Of a stretch of 32,521 nt of DNA, positions 8,401 to 15,477 are shown piece after piece. Source of the stretch: DATMNI01 sp035570275 (GTDB taxonomy: Bacteria; Acidobacteriota; Terriglobia; Bryobacterales; Bryobacteraceae); NCBI GenBank assembly GCA_035570275.1, contig DATMNI010000103.1, positions 1 through 32,521 of the forward strand, given 5' to 3'. The position numbers and the translations under genes are program-made. The notes beneath the pieces were generated by a model. That model saw only the letters and a program-made list of their open reading frames with translations. It did not search any database and was not told where the DNA came from. Numbering within the stretch: position 1 is the stretch's first letter; every line of letters begins with the position of its first letter.

Positions 8401-8510
8401 CAGCTATCAGCCATCAGCTTTCAGCCATCAGCTTTCAGCCATCAGCTTGAAACCGGCGCACGCGCGCCCCGCTGGTTTAGCTGACCGCTGATAGCTGATT
8501 GCTGAAAGCT
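8401..8510. repeat. Heptamer array with inverted copy (hairpin between convergent genes)
   Basis: Seven 7-bp units run from 8401 to 8449: CAGCTAT, then CAGCCAT alternating with CAGCTTT, ending CAGCTTG. The right arm, 8474-8510, is the near-exact reverse complement of 8416-8454 (about 33 of 37 paired positions). A 19-nt GC-rich loop contains a further GGCGC/GCGCC stem. It lies between the convergent ends of pncB (8395) and the enolase-like gene (8515), so it could act as a bidirectional terminator, although no U-tract is seen. Unlike the other heptamer loci this one is arranged as a long inverted repeat. Confidence 0.9.
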
Positions 8511-8514
8511 TGCT

Positions 8515-9852
8515 TCACCCCCACCACACCTCCCCCGCGGCCATATGCGCCTTCGCCACATCGGGATTCACTTCCGCCCCCAGCCCAGGTTTCCCGGTCA
8601 CCTGCACAAATCCGTCCTTGATGTACGCTCCGTCCAGCAGCAGCAGCTTGTCCATCCAGTCGCCCATGCCGGTGATAGTCTCGCAGGTCATGTAGTCGCG
8701 GATGGATGCCGCCCATTGACAGGTCGCCCAGGTGTGAAGCTGGCTGCCGGTGTTATGGTTGGCCATCGGCAAACCGAAGGCATCGGCCATGTCGGCGATC
8801 CGTTTGGTCTCCAGAAATCCGCCGCTGTTGCGCAGGTCGGGGTGGAGAATGTCGCAGCCTTGATGCACCATGAAATCCTTGAAGCCCTGCCTGCGGGCCA
8901 GGTTCTCGCCGGTGCAAATGGGCACGCGGGCGCTCTGACACAGCCTCGTCCAGGCTTCCGAATACTCGACCTGTAGCGGGTCTTCCAGCCAGAGCGGTTT
9001 GATGGGCTCCACCGCTTCGGCGATCTGGATGGCGGTTCTCAGGTCGTACTCCCAGTGGCAGTGGACCATAATGTCGTGGTCCCAGCCAATGGCTTCCCGG
9101 CAGTTCTCGAAGCCCTGGCGGATCTGGATCAGCTCTTTGGTGGTGAGCAGGCGGTTGGCCGTGTCACGGCCTCTGTCCTCATTCGGGCCTCCCTCAGTCG
9201 AGCCCCGCTCAGTCGAGCCCCCCTGAGTCGACCTGGTGTGCGGGAAGCCGAACTTGTGGGCGGTGAAGCCCGCCGGGTCGGCCTTCACCTTTTGTGCCCA
9301 CTCGCGGCACGATGCCTTGTCCAACATATTGCGCGGCGCGGAGTGGTCGTAGACCCGGACCTTCTGCCGGAACCGGCCGCCCAACAGCGTGCTGGTGGGA
9401 ACGCCGAGGGCCTTGCCCGCCAGATCCCAGAGCGCCATTTCGATGCCGCTGGCGGCCCGCATCAGGTTGTGCGCCGACCCGTCCGTGCGCGTGCCGCTAA
9501 GATCCTTGGCGTGCTCGTCGAGGTTGGTGTAGAGGGCGTCGATCTGCAGCGGATCCTTGCCAACCAGCGACGGCTTGATGGCCAGGATCTGTTCCTTGAC
9601 GCCAATGCCCGGCGTGCCGTAAGCTTCGGCAACCCCGTAGGTCCCGTCATCGGCAATCACCTTGACCAGGAGATAAGTGCGGGAGGGTCCTTGCAAAGTC
9701 AGCGTACGGATGTCGCGGATTTTGATCTGGTTCCGCTCCGCCGCCTGCAGCTTCGCATAGCAGCCGAGAAATGGCGCTGTACCCCCCGCGCCAAACAGCG
9801 CCCCCAACAGCGCCCGCCGGGATAGGCCGCGTGAAGTCACACGTGAAGTCAT
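8515..9852 (-). CDS. Tat-exported enolase-superfamily (mandelate racemase/sugar-acid dehydratase-like) protein
   Basis: A 445-residue protein starting at ATG 9852 (AGGAGG 6 nt upstream). The N-terminus has a Tat-type motif SRRALLG, then a hydrophobic stretch ending FLGC, which could be a lipobox. The enolase-superfamily capping domain (IRTLTLQGPSRTYLLVKV; GTYGVAEAYG) is followed by the barrel: MALWDLAGKALGVP, then the metal-site strands HWEYD, WLEDPL (Glu) and TGENLA (Glu), and HNTGSQLH with the usual catalytic His. The first metal position, normally Asp, appears to be His in VHCHW. Function is probably sugar-acid dehydration or racemisation outside the cytoplasm, but the substrate cannot be named. 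Three 15-bp repeats at 9187-9231 insert a Ser-Thr-Glu/Gln-Gly-rich loop. Confidence 0.82.
   Translation of the reverse strand: MTSRVTSRGLSRRALLGALFGAGGTAPFLGCYAKLQAAERNQIKIRDIRTLTLQGPSRTYLLVKVIADDGTYGVAEAYGTPGIGVKEQILAIKPSLVGKDPLQIDALYTNLDEHAKDLSGTRTDGSAHNLMRAASGIEMALWDLAGKALGVPTSTLLGGRFRQKVRVYDHSAPRNMLDKASCREWAQKVKADPAGFTAHKFGFPHTRSTQGGSTERGSTEGGPNEDRGRDTANRLLTTKELIQIRQGFENCREAIGWDHDIMVHCHWEYDLRTAIQIAEAVEPIKPLWLEDPLQVEYSEAWTRLCQSARVPICTGENLARRQGFKDFMVHQGCDILHPDLRNSGGFLETKRIADMADAFGLPMANHNTGSQLHTWATCQWAASIRDYMTCETITGMGDWMDKLLLLDGAYIKDGFVQVTGKPGLGAEVNPDVAKAHMAAGEVWWG
9187..9231 (-). repeat. 15-bp in-frame repeats inside the enolase-like gene
   Basis: Three 15-bp units (9217-9231, 9202-9216, 9187-9201), each containing CTCAGTCGA or CTGAGTCGA on the plus strand, encode STQGG, STERG and STEGG. 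A fourth, degenerate unit is at 9172-9186 (PNEDR). The insertion falls between the KFGF segment and the TTKELIQIR helix and is not part of the enolase fold as I know it. Confidence 0.92.
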
Positions 9853-9925
9853 GGCAAACCTCCTGCGACGGTGATTGTATCGCAGCCGGGCCGCCGCCCG
9901 CCGCTCGCCGCGAAACCGGCGCCGT

Positions 9926-10000
9926 CCGCCGCTGCCCGCCCAAGCCCGCCGCTGCCCCCCAGGCCCGCCGCTGCCCGCCCCGGCCCGCCGCCGTCCGCCG
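9926..10000. repeat. GC-rich ~20-bp degenerate repeats before pncA
   Basis: CCGCCGCTGCCC recurs at 9926, 9946 and 9965, with a variant at 9985 (period 19-20 bp). It lies in the divergent gap between the enolase-like gene start (9852) and pncA (10027). No promoter could be read in it, and it is almost free of A and T. Confidence 0.8.
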
Positions 10001-10026
10001 CCTGCTTTGCGACAATGGAGGAAGGG

Positions 10027-10629
10027 ATGACCACGGCCTTCTTCGACATCGACTCGCAACTGGACTTTCTCTATCCCGCCGGCGCGCTCTACGTGCCCGC
10101 GGCTGAACGAATCGTACCGGCCATCGCCAGACTTAACCGCTATGCCGCGCAGCACGGAATTCCCGTCGTCTCTACCACCGATGCCCACACGGAAGACGAC
10201 CCGGAGTTCAAGACCTGGCCGCACCACTGCGTGGCCGGAACTCACGGCCAGCGTAAGGCGGAAGCCACGCTGCTGGAACGAAGGGTGGTGATTCCGAATC
10301 GCGAGGGCCCCATGTGGACCGGCGATCCGGCTACCGGCGGCGCGCAGCAGATTGTGGTTGAGAAGCAGACCGTAGACGTGTTCGCCGCGCCCAACCTGCA
10401 CCGTGTCGTAGCCCGGCTCAACGCGGACGCTTACGTGGTGTACGGCGTGGTGACCGAGATCTGCGTCCTTTTCGCCGTGCGCGGTCTGCTCAAAACCGGC
10501 AAGCCGGTGACCATCGTGACTGACGCCGTGGAAACGCTGCGCGCCGCGGATTCCGCGCGGGCGCTGGACGAAGTCTGCGCCGCCGGTGCCCGGTTGGCGC
10601 GAGTCTCCGACATCTGCCTTTGCGCCTGA
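10027..10629 (+). CDS. pncA: Nicotinamidase / isochorismatase-family cysteine hydrolase
   Basis: A 200-residue enzyme that deamidates nicotinamide to nicotinate, feeding PncB. The start at 10027 is chosen because GGAGG (10017-10021) is 5 nt upstream; an in-frame ATG at 10015 is less well placed. The catalytic Asp is in FFDIDSQLDF, followed by the metal-binding DAH and the WPHHCVAGTHGQ segment typical of nicotinamidases, the catalytic Lys in VEKQTVDVF, and the nucleophile Cys in VVTEICVLFAVRGLL. Length fits the family. The last codons and stop (TGCGCCTGA) are repeated three more times directly downstream. Confidence 0.93.
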   Translation: MTTAFFDIDSQLDFLYPAGALYVPAAERIVPAIARLNRYAAQHGIPVVSTTDAHTEDDPEFKTWPHHCVAGTHGQRKAEATLLERRVVIPNREGPMWTGDPATGGAQQIVVEKQTVDVFAAPNLHRVVARLNADAYVVYGVVTEICVLFAVRGLLKTGKPVTIVTDAVETLRAADSARALDEVCAAGARLARVSDICLCA

Positions 10630-10690
10630 CCCGTACTGCGCCTGACCCGCACTGCGCCTGACCGCACTGCGCCTGACCGCACTGGGTCAG
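10621..10690 (+). repeat. Tandem copies of the pncA 3' end and stop, with hairpin
   Basis: Four units of 16, 16, 15 and 15 bp begin at 10621, 10637, 10653 and 10668, each starting TGCGCCTGACC or TGCGCCTGACCC. The first contains the real stop codon; later TGA copies fall in the other two frames, so all three frames are closed. The last unit pairs with the following sequence: CTGACC (10673-10678), loop GCACTG, GGTCAG (10685-10690), a hairpin that may end transcription. Confidence 0.92.
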
Positions 10691-10882
10691 AGGATTGGGA
10701 CTAAAGGCAGTCTGGTGTAATTTTTATATAGCTGGCTGTCCACCGTCTTACATACCTGCCCTTAGGACTCTGCGGCACTCAGCGGAATTCTTGCCATGCC
10801 AGCGTGGCCATACTCGTGCAACGCATGTTGGTCCGCTTGATGTTAACAATACTTTGATCTTAAAAAAACGGAGGAATGTGAA

Positions 10883-11257
10883 ATGGCTTTTGCTATTCCA
10901 TGGGAGGAGCAGGCGTCGGGACCGGCCGACCGCAGACTGAACCAGAGATATCCTATCGCCATCCCGCTGCAATACAAGCTGCTGCGGTCGGGCAGAGTGG
11001 TGAAGACCGGCCAGGGACGGACGTTGAATCTGTCCAGCTCCGGCGTGTTCACCGAATGCGACGCCGAATTGCCCAACGGTGTCGCCGTGGAACTCTCACT
11101 CGCGTGGCCCGCAAGAATTGACGGCAAGGTGGGTTTGAGTTTGATCGCGATTGGGACCACGGTGCGCACCGCGGGCCGCGGCACCGCCGTAGTCTTCTCG
11201 CAGCACTACTTCCGCACCCGGAGCTTGCGAGTCTGTGTGTCCTCTACCATGCTATGA
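10883..11257 (+). CDS. PilZ-domain protein
   Basis: A 124-residue protein, nearly all one PilZ domain, a fold that usually binds cyclic di-GMP. The two ligand motifs are present: RRLNQR near residues 18-23 (RxxxR) and NLSSSG at about residues 49-54 (the D/NxSxxG motif, here with Asn). The rest forms the expected beta-barrel (AIPLQYKLLRSGRV, VAVELSLAWP, VRTAGRGTAVVFSQHYF). GGAGGA precedes the ATG by 7 nt. There is no neighbouring cyclase; it is a stand-alone receptor or adaptor. The 190-bp leader from 10691 holds no further recognised element. Its TGA overlaps a 16-bp duplication shared with the convergent BNR gene. Confidence 0.85.
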   Translation: MAFAIPWEEQASGPADRRLNQRYPIAIPLQYKLLRSGRVVKTGQGRTLNLSSSGVFTECDAELPNGVAVELSLAWPARIDGKVGLSLIAIGTTVRTAGRGTAVVFSQHYFRTRSLRVCVSSTML

Positions 11258-11287
11258 AGGAATCGAATTAAGAAGGAATCTAATTAA
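11256..11287. repeat. 16-bp tandem duplication between the convergent PilZ and BNR stops
   Basis: GAAGGAATCGAATTAA (11256-11271) is followed directly by GAAGGAATCTAATTAA (11272-11287). The single difference, at 11265/11281, creates the TAG stop of the minus-strand BNR gene; the other copy would read TCG. The left copy overlaps the TGA of the PilZ gene. Confidence 0.95.
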
Positions 11288-14200
11288 CGGCTCTGGCCAG
11301 CTTGATCGCGGGCAGGTCGATCACAGGCAGCTTGTTCTGCTGCAGCTCGCGGTTCAACTCCGCCAGTTTCGCATCGCGCAACGTCCTCCAGTTGGCCATC
11401 AGCGCGGCCAGGTCGCGGGTGGCTTGCTGGGAGATCTCGTAGGCCGAGCCGGGCGGCGTGCGGTCGGCGCTTTCGGCCACGCTCAGTGCAGCGCCCAGCA
11501 GGCTAGAAACTGATCTCAGATTCGGCGTGGCGGAAGCGGGGCCTGCCCTGCCGCCTCGGCCGCCACCACCTCCGCGGCCTCCCCTGCCACCGCCACCGCC
11601 GCCGGCGATCCTGGCAACTTCCAAATCCAGCGCGGCGATTTTCGCCACCAGGGCTCCGTTCGCCGCCTGCCTGCGGTCGGCCAGCAGCCTGCGCAGCGTG
11701 CTGGCATCGCGCGCGGCGTCGGCGGCCTTGCCCATCTCGGCAGCGATCGAAAGGCACAGACTCAGTTTCTTTTCCAGTTCGACGGGGGTGGCGGTGGAAC
11801 GCGGATCCAGAGTGACCTTAAACGGCTGGGTGTAGCTTAGCTTAGCCGAGCCGCCTGCCACCGTGAGCCGCGCCTGATAGGTCCCCGGAAGCACTTGCGG
11901 CCCCTGTGCCCGGCCGAACTCGGCGGCGTCCGAATCGTCCGCGCCCGGCGCTGCGTAACGCAGATCCCAGGCAAAGCGGTTCATGCCCGGCTTGGCGGTG
12001 AGGTGGGCCGGCGGGACAATCCAGATGTCGGCGATGGCGCCCGGCCGCGACGGCGCCGCAGGGCGTTCCTCACTGGAGAACCGGCGGACCACCTGGTTCT
12101 TGCCGTCCAGAATTTCCAAAGTGATTTCCAAAGTGACTTCGCCCGGCGTCGCCGCCTTCAGGAAATAGTCGATCAGCGCACCCTCGGGCGGGTTCTTCGC
12201 CTTCGGTTCCTCGGGCGGAAACGGCGAGCCGAAGAAACCCTCGGGGTTCATGCGGATGGCGGTGGCCGGTTTGAACAGGAACGCCTCTGACGCCGCCGCC
12301 TTCTCATCCATCTGGCGCAGTTCATCGATCTGGCGCAGCGGCGCGATGTCGTCCAGAATCCAGAAGCCGCGCCCGAAAGTGGCGGCTACCAGGTCGTCGC
12401 CGTGAATCGCCAGGTCGCGAACCGACACCGTGGGCAGGTTCAGTTGCAGCGATTGCCAGTGGCCGCCGTCATCGAATGAAACCGCGACATCCAGCTCGGT
12501 GGCCGCATAGAGCAAGCCCTTGCGCCCGGGGTCTTCCTTGATCGAGTTCAGGTAGGCCGGTTCATGCAGGCCTTCGGTCACCAGGGTCCAGGTCTTGCCG
12601 TAATCGCGTGTCCGGTAGACGTATGGTTTGTAGTCCTCCACGCGGTGGCGGTCCACAGCCGCGTACGCCACGGCCGGGTCGAAGTGAGAAGCTTCAATCT
12701 GGGTGACTTTGCTCCAGGCCGAAAGGCCGGGCGGCGTGACACTCTGCCAGGTCTTGCCGGCATCGCGCGTGAGGTGAATCAAGCCGGTGTCGCTGCCCAC
12801 CCAAACCATGCCGGCCTTAAGGGGCGAAGGGGCGATGGTGTAGATCACGCCGTAGCCGAGTTCGCGGGCGTTGTCAGCCGTCACCGGGCGGTTTTCGCCA
12901 ACACTGGGCGCGGCAGCGCGGGTGTCCTTTCGCGTGTCGCCGGTCAGGTCGGCGCTGATTTCGTGCCAGGTCAAACCGCCGTCGGTGGTCTTCATCAGGT
13001 ATTGCGAGCCGAAGTAGAGGGTGTCGGGCTCGCTGGCGGAAAAGACCAGCGGCGCAGTCCACGGGTAGCGGTACTTCTGCGCGGAGATGCTGCCGGCGCG
13101 GTCGCCACGCACCGGCCAGGGCGTGATGTTCTGCGACTGGCCGGTGCGTTTGTCGAAGCGCACCAGCGCGCCGTTGGTGTTGCCGACGTAGAGGATGTGC
13201 TGGTTCCTAGGGTCCACCGCGATGTATCCGCTCTCGGCCCCGCCGACGGAGTACCAGTCGCGCGCGTCAATCTCGCCGTGGTCGGTACGGCTATACACGG
13301 CCGCGGTTCCGCTATCCTGCTGCGAGCCGTAGACCGAGTAGGGGAATTGGTTGTCGGTGACCACGTGGTACATCTGGGCGGTGGGTTGGTTGTACCAGGT
13401 GCTCCAGGTTTTGCCTTTATCGAGGCTGACGTTGGTGCCCTGGTCTGAGCCCAGAACCATGCGGTTGGTGTCGGCCGGGTCCACCCACAGAATGCGGTAA
13501 TCGTCGCCGCCCGGCGCGCCTTTCAGCACGGTGAAATTCCGGCCGCCGTCGGTGGAACGGTATACGGCGACGTTGGGCACGTAGACCAGATCGGGGTCCT
13601 TGGGGTCCACGGTGATGCCGCTGAAGTACCAGTTGCGGCTGGTGATACGGTTGTCGCTGCTGGAGCGCGTCCACGTCTCACCCGAATCGTCGGAGCGATA
13701 GAGGCCGCTGGCGCTGGCGGCGATCCCGGCGCCCGGCCCATCAATCCCGGCCGCGGTGTCAATCCCTGCGTTCGGCGCGTCAATCAGTGCGTAGACGCGG
13801 CGTCCGCCGGCGGCCACGGCAACGCCGGAGCGTCCCCACCGGTTTTCGGGAAGGCCGTGGCCGCTGAGCTGGCTCCAGTGATCGCCGCCATCGGTGGTCT
13901 TGAACAATCCGCTGCCCGCGCCTTCGATGGGCGCGTACTGGCTCCAGACCGATCGCCTGGCGTTCCACACCGTGGCGTAGATCACTTTGGAATTGCCGGG
14001 ATCAAAGGCCAGGTCGGTTGCGCCCACGTCGGGGCCGCGATCCAGAACCTTCTGCCAGCTTCGGCCGCCATCGGCCGAGCGGAAGACGCCGCGCTCCGCA
14101 TTGGGTCCGTAGACATGGCCGAGCGCCGCCACGTAAACCAGGTCGGGGTTGCGCGGGTCCACCCGGATGCATGCGATCTGGCGGGTGTCGCGGAGGCCGA

Positions 14201-14588
14201 TATTGGTCCACGTCCTGCCGGCATCGGTGGATTTATACACGCCGTCGCCGAAGCCGATCTGCGAGCGGATGTCGGCCTCGCCGGTGCCAACGTAGAGGAT
14301 GTTCGGATTGGACGCGGCCACGGCAATGGCGCCGATGGAGGCGATGCGCTGCTGGTCGAAGATGGGCGACCAGACCGTACCGGCGTCGGTGGTTTTCCAA
14401 ACGCCGCCACCTACCGAGCCGAAGTAAAAGGTTACGGGATCTCCCGGGACGCCGGTGACGGCTGCCACGCGCCCGCCGCGGAACGGGCCAATCAACCGCC
14501 ATTGCAACTGATTAAACAGGTTCGCGGGAACGGGTTCGGCGGCCAAGGCGGCAACGGAACAGAGGAGGGAGAGAAGGCGCAACTTCAT
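11280..14588 (-). CDS. Secreted BNR/VPS10-type beta-propeller protein
   Basis: About 1102 residues. The start at 14588 gives a clean signal peptide (MKLRLLSLLCSVAALAA, cut before EPVPA); an in-frame ATG at 14597 is an equal alternative, and no clear RBS precedes either. The mature start, FNQLQWRLIGPFRGGRVAAV, is the signature of a large acidobacterial and Bacteroidota family often named 'glycosyl hydrolase' or VPS10/sortilin-like. Many Asp-box repeats follow: SVGGGVWKTTDAGTVW, GVYKSTDAGRTW, GVFRSADGGRSW, GLFKTTDGGDHW, YRTRDYGKTW, so two beta-propellers are likely in residues 25-760. The C-terminal part has an Ig-like region and a Gly/Arg-rich tract (about 11540-11610). No catalytic residues can be assigned, so a hydrolase name is not justified. 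Confidence 0.85.
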   Translation of the reverse strand: MKLRLLSLLCSVAALAAEPVPANLFNQLQWRLIGPFRGGRVAAVTGVPGDPVTFYFGSVGGGVWKTTDAGTVWSPIFDQQRIASIGAIAVAASNPNILYVGTGEADIRSQIGFGDGVYKSTDAGRTWTNIGLRDTRQIACIRVDPRNPDLVYVAALGHVYGPNAERGVFRSADGGRSWQKVLDRGPDVGATDLAFDPGNSKVIYATVWNARRSVWSQYAPIEGAGSGLFKTTDGGDHWSQLSGHGLPENRWGRSGVAVAAGGRRVYALIDAPNAGIDTAAGIDGPGAGIAASASGLYRSDDSGETWTRSSSDNRITSRNWYFSGITVDPKDPDLVYVPNVAVYRSTDGGRNFTVLKGAPGGDDYRILWVDPADTNRMVLGSDQGTNVSLDKGKTWSTWYNQPTAQMYHVVTDNQFPYSVYGSQQDSGTAAVYSRTDHGEIDARDWYSVGGAESGYIAVDPRNQHILYVGNTNGALVRFDKRTGQSQNITPWPVRGDRAGSISAQKYRYPWTAPLVFSASEPDTLYFGSQYLMKTTDGGLTWHEISADLTGDTRKDTRAAAPSVGENRPVTADNARELGYGVIYTIAPSPLKAGMVWVGSDTGLIHLTRDAGKTWQSVTPPGLSAWSKVTQIEASHFDPAVAYAAVDRHRVEDYKPYVYRTRDYGKTWTLVTEGLHEPAYLNSIKEDPGRKGLLYAATELDVAVSFDDGGHWQSLQLNLPTVSVRDLAIHGDDLVAATFGRGFWILDDIAPLRQIDELRQMDEKAAASEAFLFKPATAIRMNPEGFFGSPFPPEEPKAKNPPEGALIDYFLKAATPGEVTLEITLEILDGKNQVVRRFSSEERPAAPSRPGAIADIWIVPPAHLTAKPGMNRFAWDLRYAAPGADDSDAAEFGRAQGPQVLPGTYQARLTVAGGSAKLSYTQPFKVTLDPRSTATPVELEKKLSLCLSIAAEMGKAADAARDASTLRRLLADRRQAANGALVAKIAALDLEVARIAGGGGGGRGGRGGGGGRGGRAGPASATPNLRSVSSLLGAALSVAESADRTPPGSAYEISQQATRDLAALMANWRTLRDAKLAELNRELQQNKLPVIDLPAIKLARAVN
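12112..12135 (-). repeat. 12-bp perfect tandem duplication in the BNR gene
   Basis: ATTTCCAAAGTG occurs twice in a row and adds four codons (ITLE, ITLE) to a beta strand. It keeps the reading frame. Confidence 0.95.
13721..13786 (-). repeat. 18-21 bp degenerate in-frame repeats in the BNR gene
   Basis: The segment encodes repeated A-(G/L)-I-D motifs (ALIDAPN, AGIDTA, AGIDGPG, AGIAASA) in a loop between two propeller blades, from GTCAAT-containing units with spacing of 18-21 bp. The flanking blades (YALI and GLYRSDDSGETW) are intact, so this appears to be an insertion. Confidence 0.7.
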
Positions 14589-14694
14589 AATATTCATAGA
14601 GGGTAGCAAGGATTTTGAGTGAGTGCCCCAGGCGGATCGACACATGGAGTGCTTAAACCTCTTGTGGAAAACCATGCTTGCCGGCGATTTCGGA

Positions 14695-14777
14695 TTCGAC
14701 GTTGCGCCGTGTTTGAAATATAATTGTTTCTATGAGTAACAATTTCCGCTGGACCTAGACTGTTACCGACGGTAACA
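14695..14777 (+). promoter_or_regulatory. Promoter and palindromic operator of the toxin-antitoxin operon
   Basis: TTCGAC (14695-14700), an 18-bp spacer and a perfect TATAAT (14719-14724) form a likely promoter. A perfect inverted repeat, TGTTACC-GAC-GGTAACA, lies at 14761-14777, just before the toxin ATG at 14786. The half-site GTAACAATT occurs at 14736-14744 and again at 14772-14780, 36 bp apart. This fits autoregulation by the Xre-type antitoxin binding the palindrome; that is an inference. Confidence 0.65.
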
Positions 14778-14785
14778 ATTGGCTC

Positions 14786-15040
14786 ATGTACAAGGTGGTC
14801 ACAACCAAATCGTTCGGTAAGGCACTGGCCAAGCTCCCGGTGAACTGGCAGAGGCGGATTGTGGCGAAGATCAGGGCGGTTGCGGCTGATCCTTATGCCC
14901 CGAACAACAACCTCACGAAGGTTCAGGACCGTGAAGGGTACCGGCTCAGGGTGGGCGGCTGGCGCGTCATTTATGAGCTGCACGACGACCGCCCGGTGAT
15001 GCTGGTTTTGGAAGTGGGACCGAGAGGAGGAATTTACTGA
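14786..15040 (+). CDS. RelE/ParE-superfamily toxin
   Basis: An 84-residue, basic protein of the RelE/HigB fold: KVVTTKSFGKALAKLP, then WQRRIVAKIRAVAADPYAPNNN, then the conserved YRLRVGGWRVIYEL, which contains the Arg and Tyr residues used by ribosome-dependent RNase toxins. It would cut mRNA at the ribosome if active. The toxin gene comes first, as in higBA-type modules. The TGA overlaps the antitoxin ATG by one base (TGATG), so the two proteins are made in a coupled way. The operator palindrome is just upstream. The gene looks intact. Confidence 0.88.
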   Translation: MYKVVTTKSFGKALAKLPVNWQRRIVAKIRAVAADPYAPNNNLTKVQDREGYRLRVGGWRVIYELHDDRPVMLVLEVGPRGGIY

Positions 15041-15408
15041 TGCGAATAGAAAAAATCACTCGCAATGGCAAGGAGTTCGCAGTATTGCCGATGAAAGAGC
15101 TGAAGAAGCTTATGGATGATGCGGAGATGCTCGCCGATGTAAAATCCTATGACACAGCAAAGGCACGCATCGAGCGCGGCGAGGATGAGTTGATACCGCT
15201 CGAAATCGCCGAGCGGCGACTCGCCGGGGACAGCACGGTAAAAATCTGGCGTGAGTATCGCGGGCTCACCCAGGAAGGCCTGGCGAAGGCATCCGGGGTG
15301 TCGCGCCCGATGGTGGCGGCTATTGAGGCGGGACACAAGAAGGGTGGAATCGCGACGCTGAAGAAGCTTGCCGTGGCGCTCAAGGTCGATCTGGACTATT
15401 TGGTGTGA
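15040..15408 (+). CDS. Xre-family antitoxin (HTH) of the RelE-type module
   Basis: A 122-residue protein. Residues 1-60 form an N-terminal part (RNGKEFAVLPMKELKKLMDDAEMLADV) that resembles the dimerisation/toxin-binding segments of Phd- or RelB-like antitoxins. Residues about 69-122 form a lambda-repressor-type helix-turn-helix: WREYRGLTQEGLAKASGVSR, then MVAAIEAGHKKGGIATLKKLA. It likely neutralises the preceding toxin and binds the palindrome at 14761. RBS: GAGGAGG at 15024-15030, 9 nt upstream of the ATG. It converges with the VWFA gene, with a 69-bp gap. Confidence 0.88.
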   Translation: MRIEKITRNGKEFAVLPMKELKKLMDDAEMLADVKSYDTAKARIERGEDELIPLEIAERRLAGDSTVKIWREYRGLTQEGLAKASGVSRPMVAAIEAGHKKGGIATLKKLAVALKVDLDYLV

Positions 15409-15477
15409 CTTGATGGAATCTAGCCAGCCCGGGCCCAATGGTTGGCCCAATCCTACGTTCAGGCGCGCCTCGCGTCC

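Noticed and set aside
9871..10026. Upstream extension of pncA
   Set aside because: Low-complexity Pro/Ala sequence from the GC-rich repeats; the family start FFDIDSQLDF follows 10027.
9853..10401. N-terminal extension of the enolase-like protein on the minus strand
   Set aside because: It would overlap pncA and the GC-rich repeats; AGGAGG and a Tat motif support the start at 9852.
10691..10882. Riboswitch or small RNA in the PilZ leader
   Set aside because: No recognised riboswitch consensus; TTGGGA/TGTAAT spacing (15 bp) is too poor for a promoter call.
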